Shown: piece after piece, positions 1 to 5,873 of the stretch
How the letters are laid out: each line of letters begins with the position of its first letter
How positions within the stretch are numbered: the stretch's first letter is position 1
Notes under the pieces: generated by a model
Database searches by the model: none
What the model was told of the DNA's origin: nothing
The model's input: the letters and a program-made list of their open reading frames with translations, nothing else
NCBI GenBank assembly: GCA_014801065.1
Contig: JAAVEX010000019.1
Span: 11,047-17,987, forward strand
Source: Barnesiella sp.
GTDB taxonomy: Bacteria; Bacteroidota; Bacteroidia; Bacteroidales; Muribaculaceae
Reading direction: 5' to 3'
Length of the DNA: 6,941 bases
Program-made: the position numbers and the translations under genes

Positions 1-1
1 T

Positions 2-157
2 TCAACCTCAACAATTTTACTGAAATCTGGAGTGTCTAAGGAAGAAGTAAAGAAAATAGATAGCCAATTACCCGGAATTACATGGGGATTTTCCACACAT
101 GCGAAACCATGGACGGCTGGGGAGCAGAAAAAAGCTGTTGAGCTAAAAAAATCCTAA
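2..157 (+). CDS. C-terminal end of an unidentified protein (partial)
   Basis: An open frame enters from the left edge and ends at TAA 155-157, giving 51 residues. The tail is hydrophilic and lysine-rich, with sections such as KEEVKKIDSQ and HAKPWTAGEQKKAVELKKS. It has no membrane segment and I recognise no motif. The DNA is AT-rich like the next gene and unlike everything from 665 on. The next gene starts 40 bp later on the same strand, so the two could be co-transcribed. A gene ending in a small soluble domain followed by a small membrane protein resembles a polymorphic toxin tail with its immunity protein, but this is guesswork from layout. The frame is not proven to be coding, because only 51 codons are visible. 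Confidence 0.45.
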   Translation, partial: STSTILLKSGVSKEEVKKIDSQLPGITWGFSTHAKPWTAGEQKKAVELKKS

Positions 158-197
158 TTAATTCTGCTCCGATGATGAGATAAATATGTTAACTTGA

Positions 198-668
198 ATG
201 ATAATTCGTATGAGTGCAAAGAAGATAGACTTAGCAATTATTACGGTATGTGCGTTGCGCGCCTACGCCTTGTCCTTTCTTATCAATATTGTTGGTTTTA
301 CTATATTGGTGTATGCGACTAATCCAGGAAGCGATGCGGGAGAGTCAGGTTATGGTTACGCTGCCGGAATAATTATATTAGCAATACTGTTCTTGTTTGT
401 TTTAGGACCACTGAACGCGCTATTAGTGATGCTCATGTATTTTCTTAACATAAACAAACACTTTCTTTTAAATTACAAATATACAATATCTGAAATCTGC
501 ATATTTTATGGTAGCTATATAGGCTGGGATTACTTATTTTTGGATGGATCCATTTGGGGATTATTCACTTCATGGATTCTTTCAAGCATCACAGCAATTA
601 TATCGGGATTCATTATATCTCGCACAAGAAAATTTCGTAAATTGCGAAAAAATAAAAAAGGTAGATGA
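198..668 (+). CDS. Small four-helix membrane protein of unknown function
   Basis: This 156-residue protein belongs to no family I recognise. Four hydrophobic segments are visible at about residues 15-40, 55-83, 95-116 and 118-142. They are followed by a strongly basic tail (RTRKFRKLRKNKKGR) that should sit in the cytoplasm. A start at 198 is assumed; an in-frame ATG at 210 (MSAKKID) is an equally good choice. The gene is about one third GC by eye, far below the roughly 60% GC of the gene that follows, which suggests a separate origin. Its stop codon overlaps the annotated beta-lactamase start (ATGA, 665-668), so the two could be translationally coupled. Possible roles include an immunity protein for the partial gene upstream or an uncharacterised inner-membrane protein. 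The reading frame is well supported by length and by a consistent membrane pattern. Confidence 0.7.
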   Translation: MIIRMSAKKIDLAIITVCALRAYALSFLINIVGFTILVYATNPGSDAGESGYGYAAGIIILAILFLFVLGPLNALLVMLMYFLNINKHFLLNYKYTISEICIFYGSYIGWDYLFLDGSIWGLFTSWILSSITAIISGFIISRTRKFRKLRKNKKGR

Positions 669-1642
669 GCCTTTTTGCTAAAAAAAGTGTCAGTATGGGT
701 AAGATTGCAATGTTTTTCGGCCGCATGGCTGCGGCTATGGTGACTGCCGGGGCGGTAGCGGTATCGGCGGGGTGTGCCCGCGATGCGGCTGCTTCGGAAG
801 CCGGTCCGGCGGCAGGGATCGGTTCGCTGGAGGGGGAGCTGCTGGAGATTGTCAACCGCACTCCCGGAGTGATGGGAATAGCGCTGGTGACCGATAGCGA
901 CACGCTGCTGATCAACAACGGCGTGCGCTATCCGATGATGAGTGTGTTCAAGCTCCATCAGGCGATAGCCACGGTGAAGATGCTTGAGGATGCAGGAGCG
1001 TCGGCCGACACGCTGATCGCTGTCGGCGCATCCGAGCTTGACCCCGATACGTGGAGCCCCGATTTGAAACCATTCATCGGACAGCCGTTTGAAATTTCCG
1101 CCCGAAGGCTCATGGATTATGCTCTGATTTCGAGTGATAACAATGCCTCCAACCTCCTCTTTGATCATATAGCAGACCCGTCGACGGTCGATTCGATCAT
1201 GCATCGCTGTGCCCCCGACACGACGTTTCGCATCCTCTGGTCGGAAACGCAGATGAGCCTTGATCATGACCGCGCCTACGAGAACTATACGTCGCCCCTT
1301 TCGGCGGCATTGTTGATCCGGGCTCTGTTTGTGTCGGATCTGTTGCCGGGTCGAAGTGGCGACGGTGTCAGAGAGGCCCTCGCCGCCGTTGCCACCGGAC
1401 GCGATCGTCTGGCAGCGGCTCTGGAGGGGAGGGATGTCTATTTCGCTCACAAAACGGGAAGCGGCTATCGAAACAGCCGCGGGGAGCTGGCGGCTCACAA
1501 TGATGTGGGCTATTTCCGTCTCCCCGACGGCCGTGAGTATGCGCTCGCCGTGCTGATCCGCGACTTCCGGGGCACTGAACAGGAGGCTTCTTCGCTGATT
1601 GCCGAGGTGTCAGGCGTTGTGCTTTCTGAGTTTTACAGATAG
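665..1642 (+). CDS. Class A beta-lactamase, CfxA/CblA-like (subclass A2)
   Basis: This serine beta-lactamase would hydrolyse the beta-lactam ring in the periplasm through an acyl-enzyme. All class A motifs are present in the 325-residue reading: S-V-F-K at 93-96 (Ambler Ser70/Lys73), S-D-N at 157-159 (130 loop), E194 in ETQMS (Glu166, with Ser at the 170 position as in CfxA), and K-T-G at 263-265 (234-236). The stretches YPMMSVFK, SDNNASNL, NYTSPL and AHNDV match CfxA as I remember it. The N-terminus has a hydrophobic signal ending V-S-A-G-C37, a plausible lipobox, so the enzyme is probably a lipoprotein. The start may be 665, which overlaps the previous stop and has AAAAGG just upstream, or ATG 695, which gives a more typical signal peptide. 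A TAnnTTTG-like box at 535-542 inside the upstream gene could serve as a promoter, but no -33 box is evident. The 3' end overlaps creD by 33 bp, tail to tail. The substrate range (cephalosporinase is usual for this subclass) is inferred. Confidence 0.93.
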   Translation: MSLFAKKSVSMGKIAMFFGRMAAAMVTAGAVAVSAGCARDAAASEAGPAAGIGSLEGELLEIVNRTPGVMGIALVTDSDTLLINNGVRYPMMSVFKLHQAIATVKMLEDAGASADTLIAVGASELDPDTWSPDLKPFIGQPFEISARRLMDYALISSDNNASNLLFDHIADPSTVDSIMHRCAPDTTFRILWSETQMSLDHDRAYENYTSPLSAALLIRALFVSDLLPGRSGDGVREALAAVATGRDRLAAALEGRDVYFAHKTGSGYRNSRGELAAHNDVGYFRLPDGREYALAVLIRDFRGTEQEASSLIAEVSGVVLSEFYR

Positions 1643-2974
1643 ATACATCGCTGCGGCAATAGCAGAGAAGATCAGCAGGCTGCCTATGAGCAGGGCGAGG
1701 GTCGACACGCATAGCATCACGTAGCAGATGCCATAGATCGCGGTCAGAAACACGCCGTTGTAGAGAGCCAGCTGGCGCGATTGGAGCACGGCTCGCAGAT
1801 AGATACATATCAGTCCTATAGTCATCACTGCTGAAATCAGGTAAGCGCAGTCGAAATTGAGCTGTTCGCTGATTGATAGAAGCAATGAATAGAACACCAC
1901 CAGGGCTGCGCCAATCAGGAAGTAGCTCAACAGCGGGATGTTATGGCGTGTGAGAACTTCCGTGGCAAACACCGCGGCAAATGTCAGCAGGATGATCAGA
2001 TAGGCATATTTTATGGCACGAACCACCTTGCGGTAGCCGTCAATACCATCCACAAATTCCACTCCATATCCATCGCCCGCGGCATACATCGGAATTTCGT
2101 AGGTCGGTTCTTCGACCTGACCTGTTTTCGCCTCTGTTTCTGCGATGGCCACTGTGTCTACGTGTTCGACCAACACGGTATCGATCTGCTCGCTCTCGTA
2201 AGGTAGTGGCACTGACGGGACTTCCTCGTAGATCTCCACGTCTGTCGACACATTGAGCCATTTGGCCGTGAATCCATTCTCCCCAACTTCACGATCTATC
2301 GCCAGCTGAGGCCCACGGAATGCTATGGACTGTGAATTGCCATTGATGGTCAGTGAGTTGCTTTCTGCGCTCGGGATAAACCATAGCCCGGCCGATCCGC
2401 GCATCTTGAACTGTGCCGAATAAGCGGTCTCGCCGTCGGCCAGCAGATCCGGGGTGATCTTGGCCTGCAGTCCCGATCCATACGGCGATACCTCAAGCGG
2501 GATCGTCTTGCCGCCTATGGTCAGAGTGCCATTGCCGATCACGTTGCGCTTGTCGATCCTCACCTCGAAAGTCAGTGTCTTGGCCGTATCGTCCGGTATC
2601 GGCTGAGCCGTGAAGCTTCCGCTCATTTTTATGTCGGCCTTGTAGACCTCGGCATGATAGATATTGCGATCGAGGGTAAGGCTGTTGACATTGGCTTCGA
2701 TATTGACCGTTTTAGGCACGACGTTTCTGCTATTCTGCTCGTCGGTAAGGATGGGACCGTAGATCGTGGCCTTTTCGCCCCACTCGCTGCTTATCTCCCG
2801 GCTGACCTGCTCGGACACGTATTCGCGGTCGTAGGCCAGGAGCCATATAGCGCCCGCACCGATCATCAGCGCTACGCTCAGGAGGATTATATAGAGGAGC
2901 TTCTCTTTATTGCTCATGCGCGGGACTCTCTTTCCGCCATCGGTGAAACCGGGGATTGTTTCTCTGGATTCCAT
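1610..2974 (-). CDS. creD: CreD family inner-membrane protein
   Basis: CreD is an inner-membrane protein of poorly known mechanism. In Gram-negatives it is linked to envelope integrity, colicin tolerance and beta-lactam response (CreBC/BlrAB regulon). The 454-residue length matches the family (about 450). One N-terminal helix (about 26-47) is followed by a beta-rich periplasmic domain (about 50-315, opening with YGPIL where E. coli has GPLI). Five C-terminal helices follow at about 318-339, 347-368, 374-394, 404-423 and 425-446. Family signatures include YGVEF...IDGY...RAIKYA (residues 303-324), ALVVFYSLLLSISEQLNF and IYLRAVLQS. Residues 251-295 form an acidic, proline- and VDT-containing linker that looks longer than in E. 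coli CreD. The start at 2974 leaves 21 bp after the upstream mini-creD; ATG 2917 (MSNKEKLL) is an alternative closer to the first helix. It is the second gene of a leftward operon. No CreBC-type regulator is in view. Confidence 0.9.
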   Translation of the reverse strand: MESRETIPGFTDGGKRVPRMSNKEKLLYIILLSVALMIGAGAIWLLAYDREYVSEQVSREISSEWGEKATIYGPILTDEQNSRNVVPKTVNIEANVNSLTLDRNIYHAEVYKADIKMSGSFTAQPIPDDTAKTLTFEVRIDKRNVIGNGTLTIGGKTIPLEVSPYGSGLQAKITPDLLADGETAYSAQFKMRGSAGLWFIPSAESNSLTINGNSQSIAFRGPQLAIDREVGENGFTAKWLNVSTDVEIYEEVPSVPLPYESEQIDTVLVEHVDTVAIAETEAKTGQVEEPTYEIPMYAAGDGYGVEFVDGIDGYRKVVRAIKYAYLIILLTFAAVFATEVLTRHNIPLLSYFLIGAALVVFYSLLLSISEQLNFDCAYLISAVMTIGLICIYLRAVLQSRQLALYNGVFLTAIYGICYVMLCVSTLALLIGSLLIFSAIAAAMYLSVKLRKHNA

Positions 2975-2995
2975 AACAGTAGTTCCGGTAATGGA

Positions 2996-3721
2996 TTATT
3001 TAAAGAAGAGTTCGCCGTCGACCATGCGCATTTTTTGGGTGAAATACATGGCCATGCCGATAATGGCAAATAATATAAGACTGCCTGCAAGCAGAGCAAA
3101 CTGACCTATGTTGAGCAACCCGAAGAGTATGCCATATTCACACAGCATCACAAGTGAGGTTATCACTGAAGCACGCATGTTTTGCATCAGACTTTTGGAA
3201 TAGACAGCCAAAAGCAGCAGGGTCATCAGTGATGAGATGCCATACGCGCCATTAAACGGCAGGTGTTCCGAAAAAGCAAGCGTCAGCAGATAGCAGCACG
3301 CAATGGCGCTCGATATCAGCAGATATTGCATATTGTTGATCGGGCGGCGGAAGCGGATATCCATCAGCATGAACGTGCATAGCGTGATGATCGAGATAGC
3401 GAAGCTATAGCTGTTATCTGAGGAGATGGTCTGCAGCGCATCCTGGTTGAGCAATTTCGTTTCCCATCGGTTATAGGCGAGAATGTCGATCTGATATGCT
3501 ATGAATGCGACTATTGCGCTCATTGCGAGGAGAACCAAAAACTGACAGAAGAGAGAAGATAATGAGTAACGACTTGCCGGATCTTTCGTTTCAATCTCAT
3601 CGACATAAGCAAGAGAGCGATGCTCTTGTTCGGGCTCGTTGGCCGCGAATGTTTGATCCGCCTGATTGGTTAAGGCATTTCGATAATTTTCGGGAACGGG
3701 GGGAGGTGTTGATGAATTCAT
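2996..3721 (-). CDS. Domain-deleted CreD-like membrane protein ('mini-CreD')
   Basis: This 241-residue membrane protein has a soluble proline-rich N-terminus (TPPPVPEN). Six hydrophobic segments follow at about 57-77, 106-122, 130-151, 157-178, 183-202 and 206-227. From residue 105 to 230 it aligns without gaps to residues 323-448 of the neighbouring CreD (constant offset 218). By eye I count about 36 identities in the last 98 aligned positions, including S-E-x-L-x-F, A-Y, M-T, Y-G-I, A-L-L-x-G-S-L and A-M-Y. It therefore keeps the CreD layout of one N-terminal plus five C-terminal helices, but a linker of about 28 residues replaces the roughly 270-residue periplasmic domain. It is the first gene of a leftward operon with creD, 21 bp upstream of it. 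The frame is intact, so it looks like a maintained paralogue and not a decayed copy. Its function is unknown; a partner or regulator of CreD in the membrane is an inference. Confidence 0.82.
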   Translation of the reverse strand: MNSSTPPPVPENYRNALTNQADQTFAANEPEQEHRSLAYVDEIETKDPASRYSLSSLFCQFLVLLAMSAIVAFIAYQIDILAYNRWETKLLNQDALQTISSDNSYSFAISIITLCTFMLMDIRFRRPINNMQYLLISSAIACCYLLTLAFSEHLPFNGAYGISSLMTLLLLAVYSKSLMQNMRASVITSLVMLCEYGILFGLLNIGQFALLAGSLILFAIIGMAMYFTQKMRMVDGELFFK

Positions 3722-3753
3722 GATGTTTAGAGATGTTTGATTTTTGTCTGCGG

Positions 3754-3761
3754 CAAAATTA
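3754..3761 (-). promoter_or_regulatory. Possible Bacteroidetes -7 promoter box for the mini-creD/creD operon
   Basis: Read on the minus strand this is TAATTTTG, an exact match to the Bacteroidetes -7 consensus TAnnTTTG, 32 bp before the mini-creD ATG. A start of transcription about 6 bp downstream would leave a leader of roughly 25-30 nt. No convincing TTTG -33 box lies about 20 bp further upstream, so the call is tentative. Confidence 0.35.
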
Positions 3762-3842
3762 TCTTATTTTCTTACAGCGACGGCTATCTTTATGGTTAAT
3801 AGATGTTAGTGGAAAACTGCTGTCAGCCAGTGGTAAAAGAGG

Positions 3843-3904
3843 GCGTTTGGCTGATGAAATGTCCGGTTGCCATGGTCAATTGATGCCAAACGCTGACAAA
3901 GCGT
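3843..3904. repeat. Inverted repeats upstream of the mini-creD promoter, possible operator
   Basis: A perfect 9-bp inverted repeat (GCGTTTGGC at 3843-3851, GCCAAACGC at 3885-3893) encloses two small palindromes, CCATGG (3870-3875) and TCAATTGA (3876-3883). A second inverted repeat, ACGCT (3890-3894) and AGCGT (3900-3904), shares bases with its right arm. The group lies between the oxc terminator and the proposed mini-creD promoter, so it would not be transcribed by that promoter. Regulator binding is a guess from position. Confidence 0.35.
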
Positions 3905-3910
3905 CAATGT

Positions 3911-3981
3911 TAAAAAAAAACAAAACTATCCGGGGCAGCAGCAGCCATCCCATTTACGGGAGGCCGACTGTTGCCCCGGAT
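3911..3981 (-). terminator. Rho-independent terminator of the frc-oxc operon
   Basis: A perfect 10-bp GC-rich stem (3928-3937 pairs with 3972-3981) continues inward through CAG/CTG and GCC...TCCC/GGGA...GGC pairings, with small mismatches, around the loop 3952-3957. In the leftward direction the stem is followed by a T-rich run, the complement of 3911-3925. It lies about 38 bp past the oxc stop. The geometry is textbook for a leftward terminator and gives no T-run for rightward transcription. Confidence 0.82.
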
Positions 3982-4018
3982 TGTAATGCTGTTGCTATGG
4001 TGATAGCACCGTCGGGAA

Positions 4019-5773
4019 TCAGACGGTATAGTCGATCAGAGGAGTGGGGTTGAGGTAACCGATGTGGCCCGATTCCTTGCCGGAGTCAGCCGCAAGCTGA
4101 ACGTCGATCAGACACGGTTTCTTCGATGCGATCGCTTCGGTGAGCGCTTTCGACAGCTCAGCAGGAGTCTGCACATAATAAGTGGTTGCGCCAAACGCTT
4201 CGCCGAGCTTATCGTAGCGGGCATTGATGTCGAGGGTGGTAGGTGCGGGTGCGCCTTTGCCGCTCGGGTCAACGCCAACGCCGTTGTAGATACCGCCATT
4301 GTTGAAGATCACCACCGTACACGGCAGCTGATAGCGGCAGATTGTGGCGAAGTCCATGCCGGAGAATCCGAAGGCCGAGTCGCCCTCGATGGCCACTACG
4401 CTCTTGCCGGTGGACACGGCTGCACCGATTGTCGAACCGATACCCATGCCCATGATCGACCATGAGGCGCAGTCCACACGGTGGCGTGGCAGAGCCATAT
4501 CGACCGTGTCGCGGGTGTCATCAAGCGTGTTCGCGCCCTCGTTGATCAGGATCACGTCGGGATTAGATTCCAGAATAGGCTTGATGGCGCTCAGTGCTGT
4601 CCAGTGGTTCATCGGGTTGGCTGTTGAAGCTTCCTGCAGACGCTGTGCAAACTTGGCGTTTTTCTCTTTCGATTCGGCCTGAAGCTGTGCCACCCATGCC
4701 GGATCGGCACTCATCTTATATTTGGGCAGCTCGGCAAGAAGGGCCTTGAGCGAGAGATTCATATCGCCCACTACAGGTGCGGCGATCGGCACATTGCGGT
4801 CGATCTCCTTGGCCTCTACATCGAGCTGAACGAATTTCACGTCGGGATTCCATTTGCCTCGGCCAAAGGAGAGCATCCAGTTGATTCGTGCGCCGATCAC
4901 GATCACGACATCGGCTTGCTCCATGATGGTCGAGCGGCATGAAAGTGCACTGAGTTCACCGTTGTCGGGCAGCACACCCTTGGCCATCGACATTGCCAGA
5001 TATGGCAGTTTGTAGGTGTCGGAGAGCTCTTTGATGAGGTCTTCGGCCTGTGCCTGCGCAGCGCCTTTGCCAAGAAGAATGGCCGGACGTTTGGCACCGG
5101 CGATAATCTGTGCCGCACGGGTCACCGCTTCGGCGTTGGGAGCCACGGGCGAATAGAGATCCACCGGAGTGTAGTAGAGCTTTTCAGCATCCTCGCGGTT
5201 CATCACTTCGCCCAGGGCAGGTGTTGTCATATCGATATACACACCGCCGGGACGGCCGCTGACAGCTGCGCGATAGGCGCGGGCCACTGCTTGCGGGATA
5301 TCCTTGGCGTGGCTGCAACGGAAAGCGGCTTTGACGTAGGGGCGTGCGGCGTTCAGCTGATCGAGCTGTTCGTAGGTGCCCATATCCATATCGACCATCT
5401 GAGGATCGCTCGCGCCCGAAATCTGAATCATCGGGTAGCAGTTGACGGTGGCATTGATCGTGGCGGTCAGGCCGTTGAGGAAGCCGAGCGACGAAACTGT
5501 AAGCAACACACCGGGCTGGCCGGTGAGGAATCCGTGGGTGGCGGCAGCCATGCCGGCCTGCTGCTCGAAGCGGAATCCATAATAGTTCATGCCGATTTTC
5601 TGCATCGCATAGGCCACTTCGGTCACGGGGATGCCCACAAGACCATAGACATCCATCAGACCCAGGCGTCTGAGCGATTCAGCTAATATATACATACCGG
5701 TCACCTGTTCCGGAAACTGCGGTTTCGTTGTTTCGGCGGCTGCGGTATTGTTTGTTGTTGTTGAGGTAGTCAT
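4019..5773 (-). CDS. oxc: Oxalyl-CoA decarboxylase
   Basis: This thiamine-diphosphate enzyme converts oxalyl-CoA to formyl-CoA and CO2 in the cytoplasm, the second step of oxalate breakdown. The sequence is close to E. coli and Oxalobacter Oxc throughout. Key residues are the cofactor-activating Glu70 (in FRFEQ; Oxalobacter and E. coli have HEQ), Y134-E135 (TYEQLDQ), the ThDP motif G-D-S at 464-466 with N-N at 491-492, Tyr496 (NNGGIY) and ESGH at 567-570. Stretches such as VSGRPGGVY, LGKGAA and EGDSAFGFSGM are family hallmarks. I chose the ATG at 5773, giving 584 residues against about 565 in known enzymes. The open frame extends to 5986, but that would overlap the end of frc with unrelated sequence. 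The extra N-terminus is a short Thr/Ala-rich stretch. The gene follows frc after 100 bp, in the same direction, and ends before a strong terminator. Confidence 0.95.
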   Translation of the reverse strand: MTTSTTTNNTAAAETTKPQFPEQVTGMYILAESLRRLGLMDVYGLVGIPVTEVAYAMQKIGMNYYGFRFEQQAGMAAATHGFLTGQPGVLLTVSSLGFLNGLTATINATVNCYPMIQISGASDPQMVDMDMGTYEQLDQLNAARPYVKAAFRCSHAKDIPQAVARAYRAAVSGRPGGVYIDMTTPALGEVMNREDAEKLYYTPVDLYSPVAPNAEAVTRAAQIIAGAKRPAILLGKGAAQAQAEDLIKELSDTYKLPYLAMSMAKGVLPDNGELSALSCRSTIMEQADVVIVIGARINWMLSFGRGKWNPDVKFVQLDVEAKEIDRNVPIAAPVVGDMNLSLKALLAELPKYKMSADPAWVAQLQAESKEKNAKFAQRLQEASTANPMNHWTALSAIKPILESNPDVILINEGANTLDDTRDTVDMALPRHRVDCASWSIMGMGIGSTIGAAVSTGKSVVAIEGDSAFGFSGMDFATICRYQLPCTVVIFNNGGIYNGVGVDPSGKGAPAPTTLDINARYDKLGEAFGATTYYVQTPAELSKALTEAIASKKPCLIDVQLAADSGKESGHIGYLNPTPLIDYTV

Positions 5774-5818
5774 ATCTTGAATTTTTTGGTAAGTTGAGGA
5801 GGTTTGTGTGGAATGAAC

Positions 5819-5844
5819 CCGGAGGAGGCTCGTGGCCTCCCCGG
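5819..5844 (-). repeat. Hairpin in the frc-oxc spacer
   Basis: GGAGGC (5824-5829) pairs with GCCTCC (5835-5840) around the loop TCGTG. CCGG (5819-5822) pairs with CCGG (5841-5844) outside it, leaving a single bulged A at 5823. That makes ten GC-rich base pairs. No T-run follows in the leftward direction, so it does not look like a normal terminator. It could stabilise or process the frc-oxc transcript or tune oxc expression. I see no TAnnTTTG promoter box on the minus strand of this 100-bp spacer. Confidence 0.5.
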
Positions 5845-5873
5845 ATCCATTGCCGGTAAAGTCATAATTGTGT

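Noticed and set aside
181..188. TAAATATG as a promoter -7 box for the membrane-protein gene
   Set aside because: It has one mismatch to TAnnTTTG, no -33 box, and lies too close to the start codon at 198.
530..1498. Long minus-strand open frame opposite the beta-lactamase
   Set aside because: It lies antisense to a gene with all class A motifs. Its translation is Arg/His-rich without any family pattern, typical of a shadow frame in GC-rich DNA.
3733..4053. 106-codon plus-strand frame in the creD-oxc gap
   Set aside because: It runs through the terminator hairpin, its T-tract and the proposed promoter, and its translation shows no domain or consistent composition.
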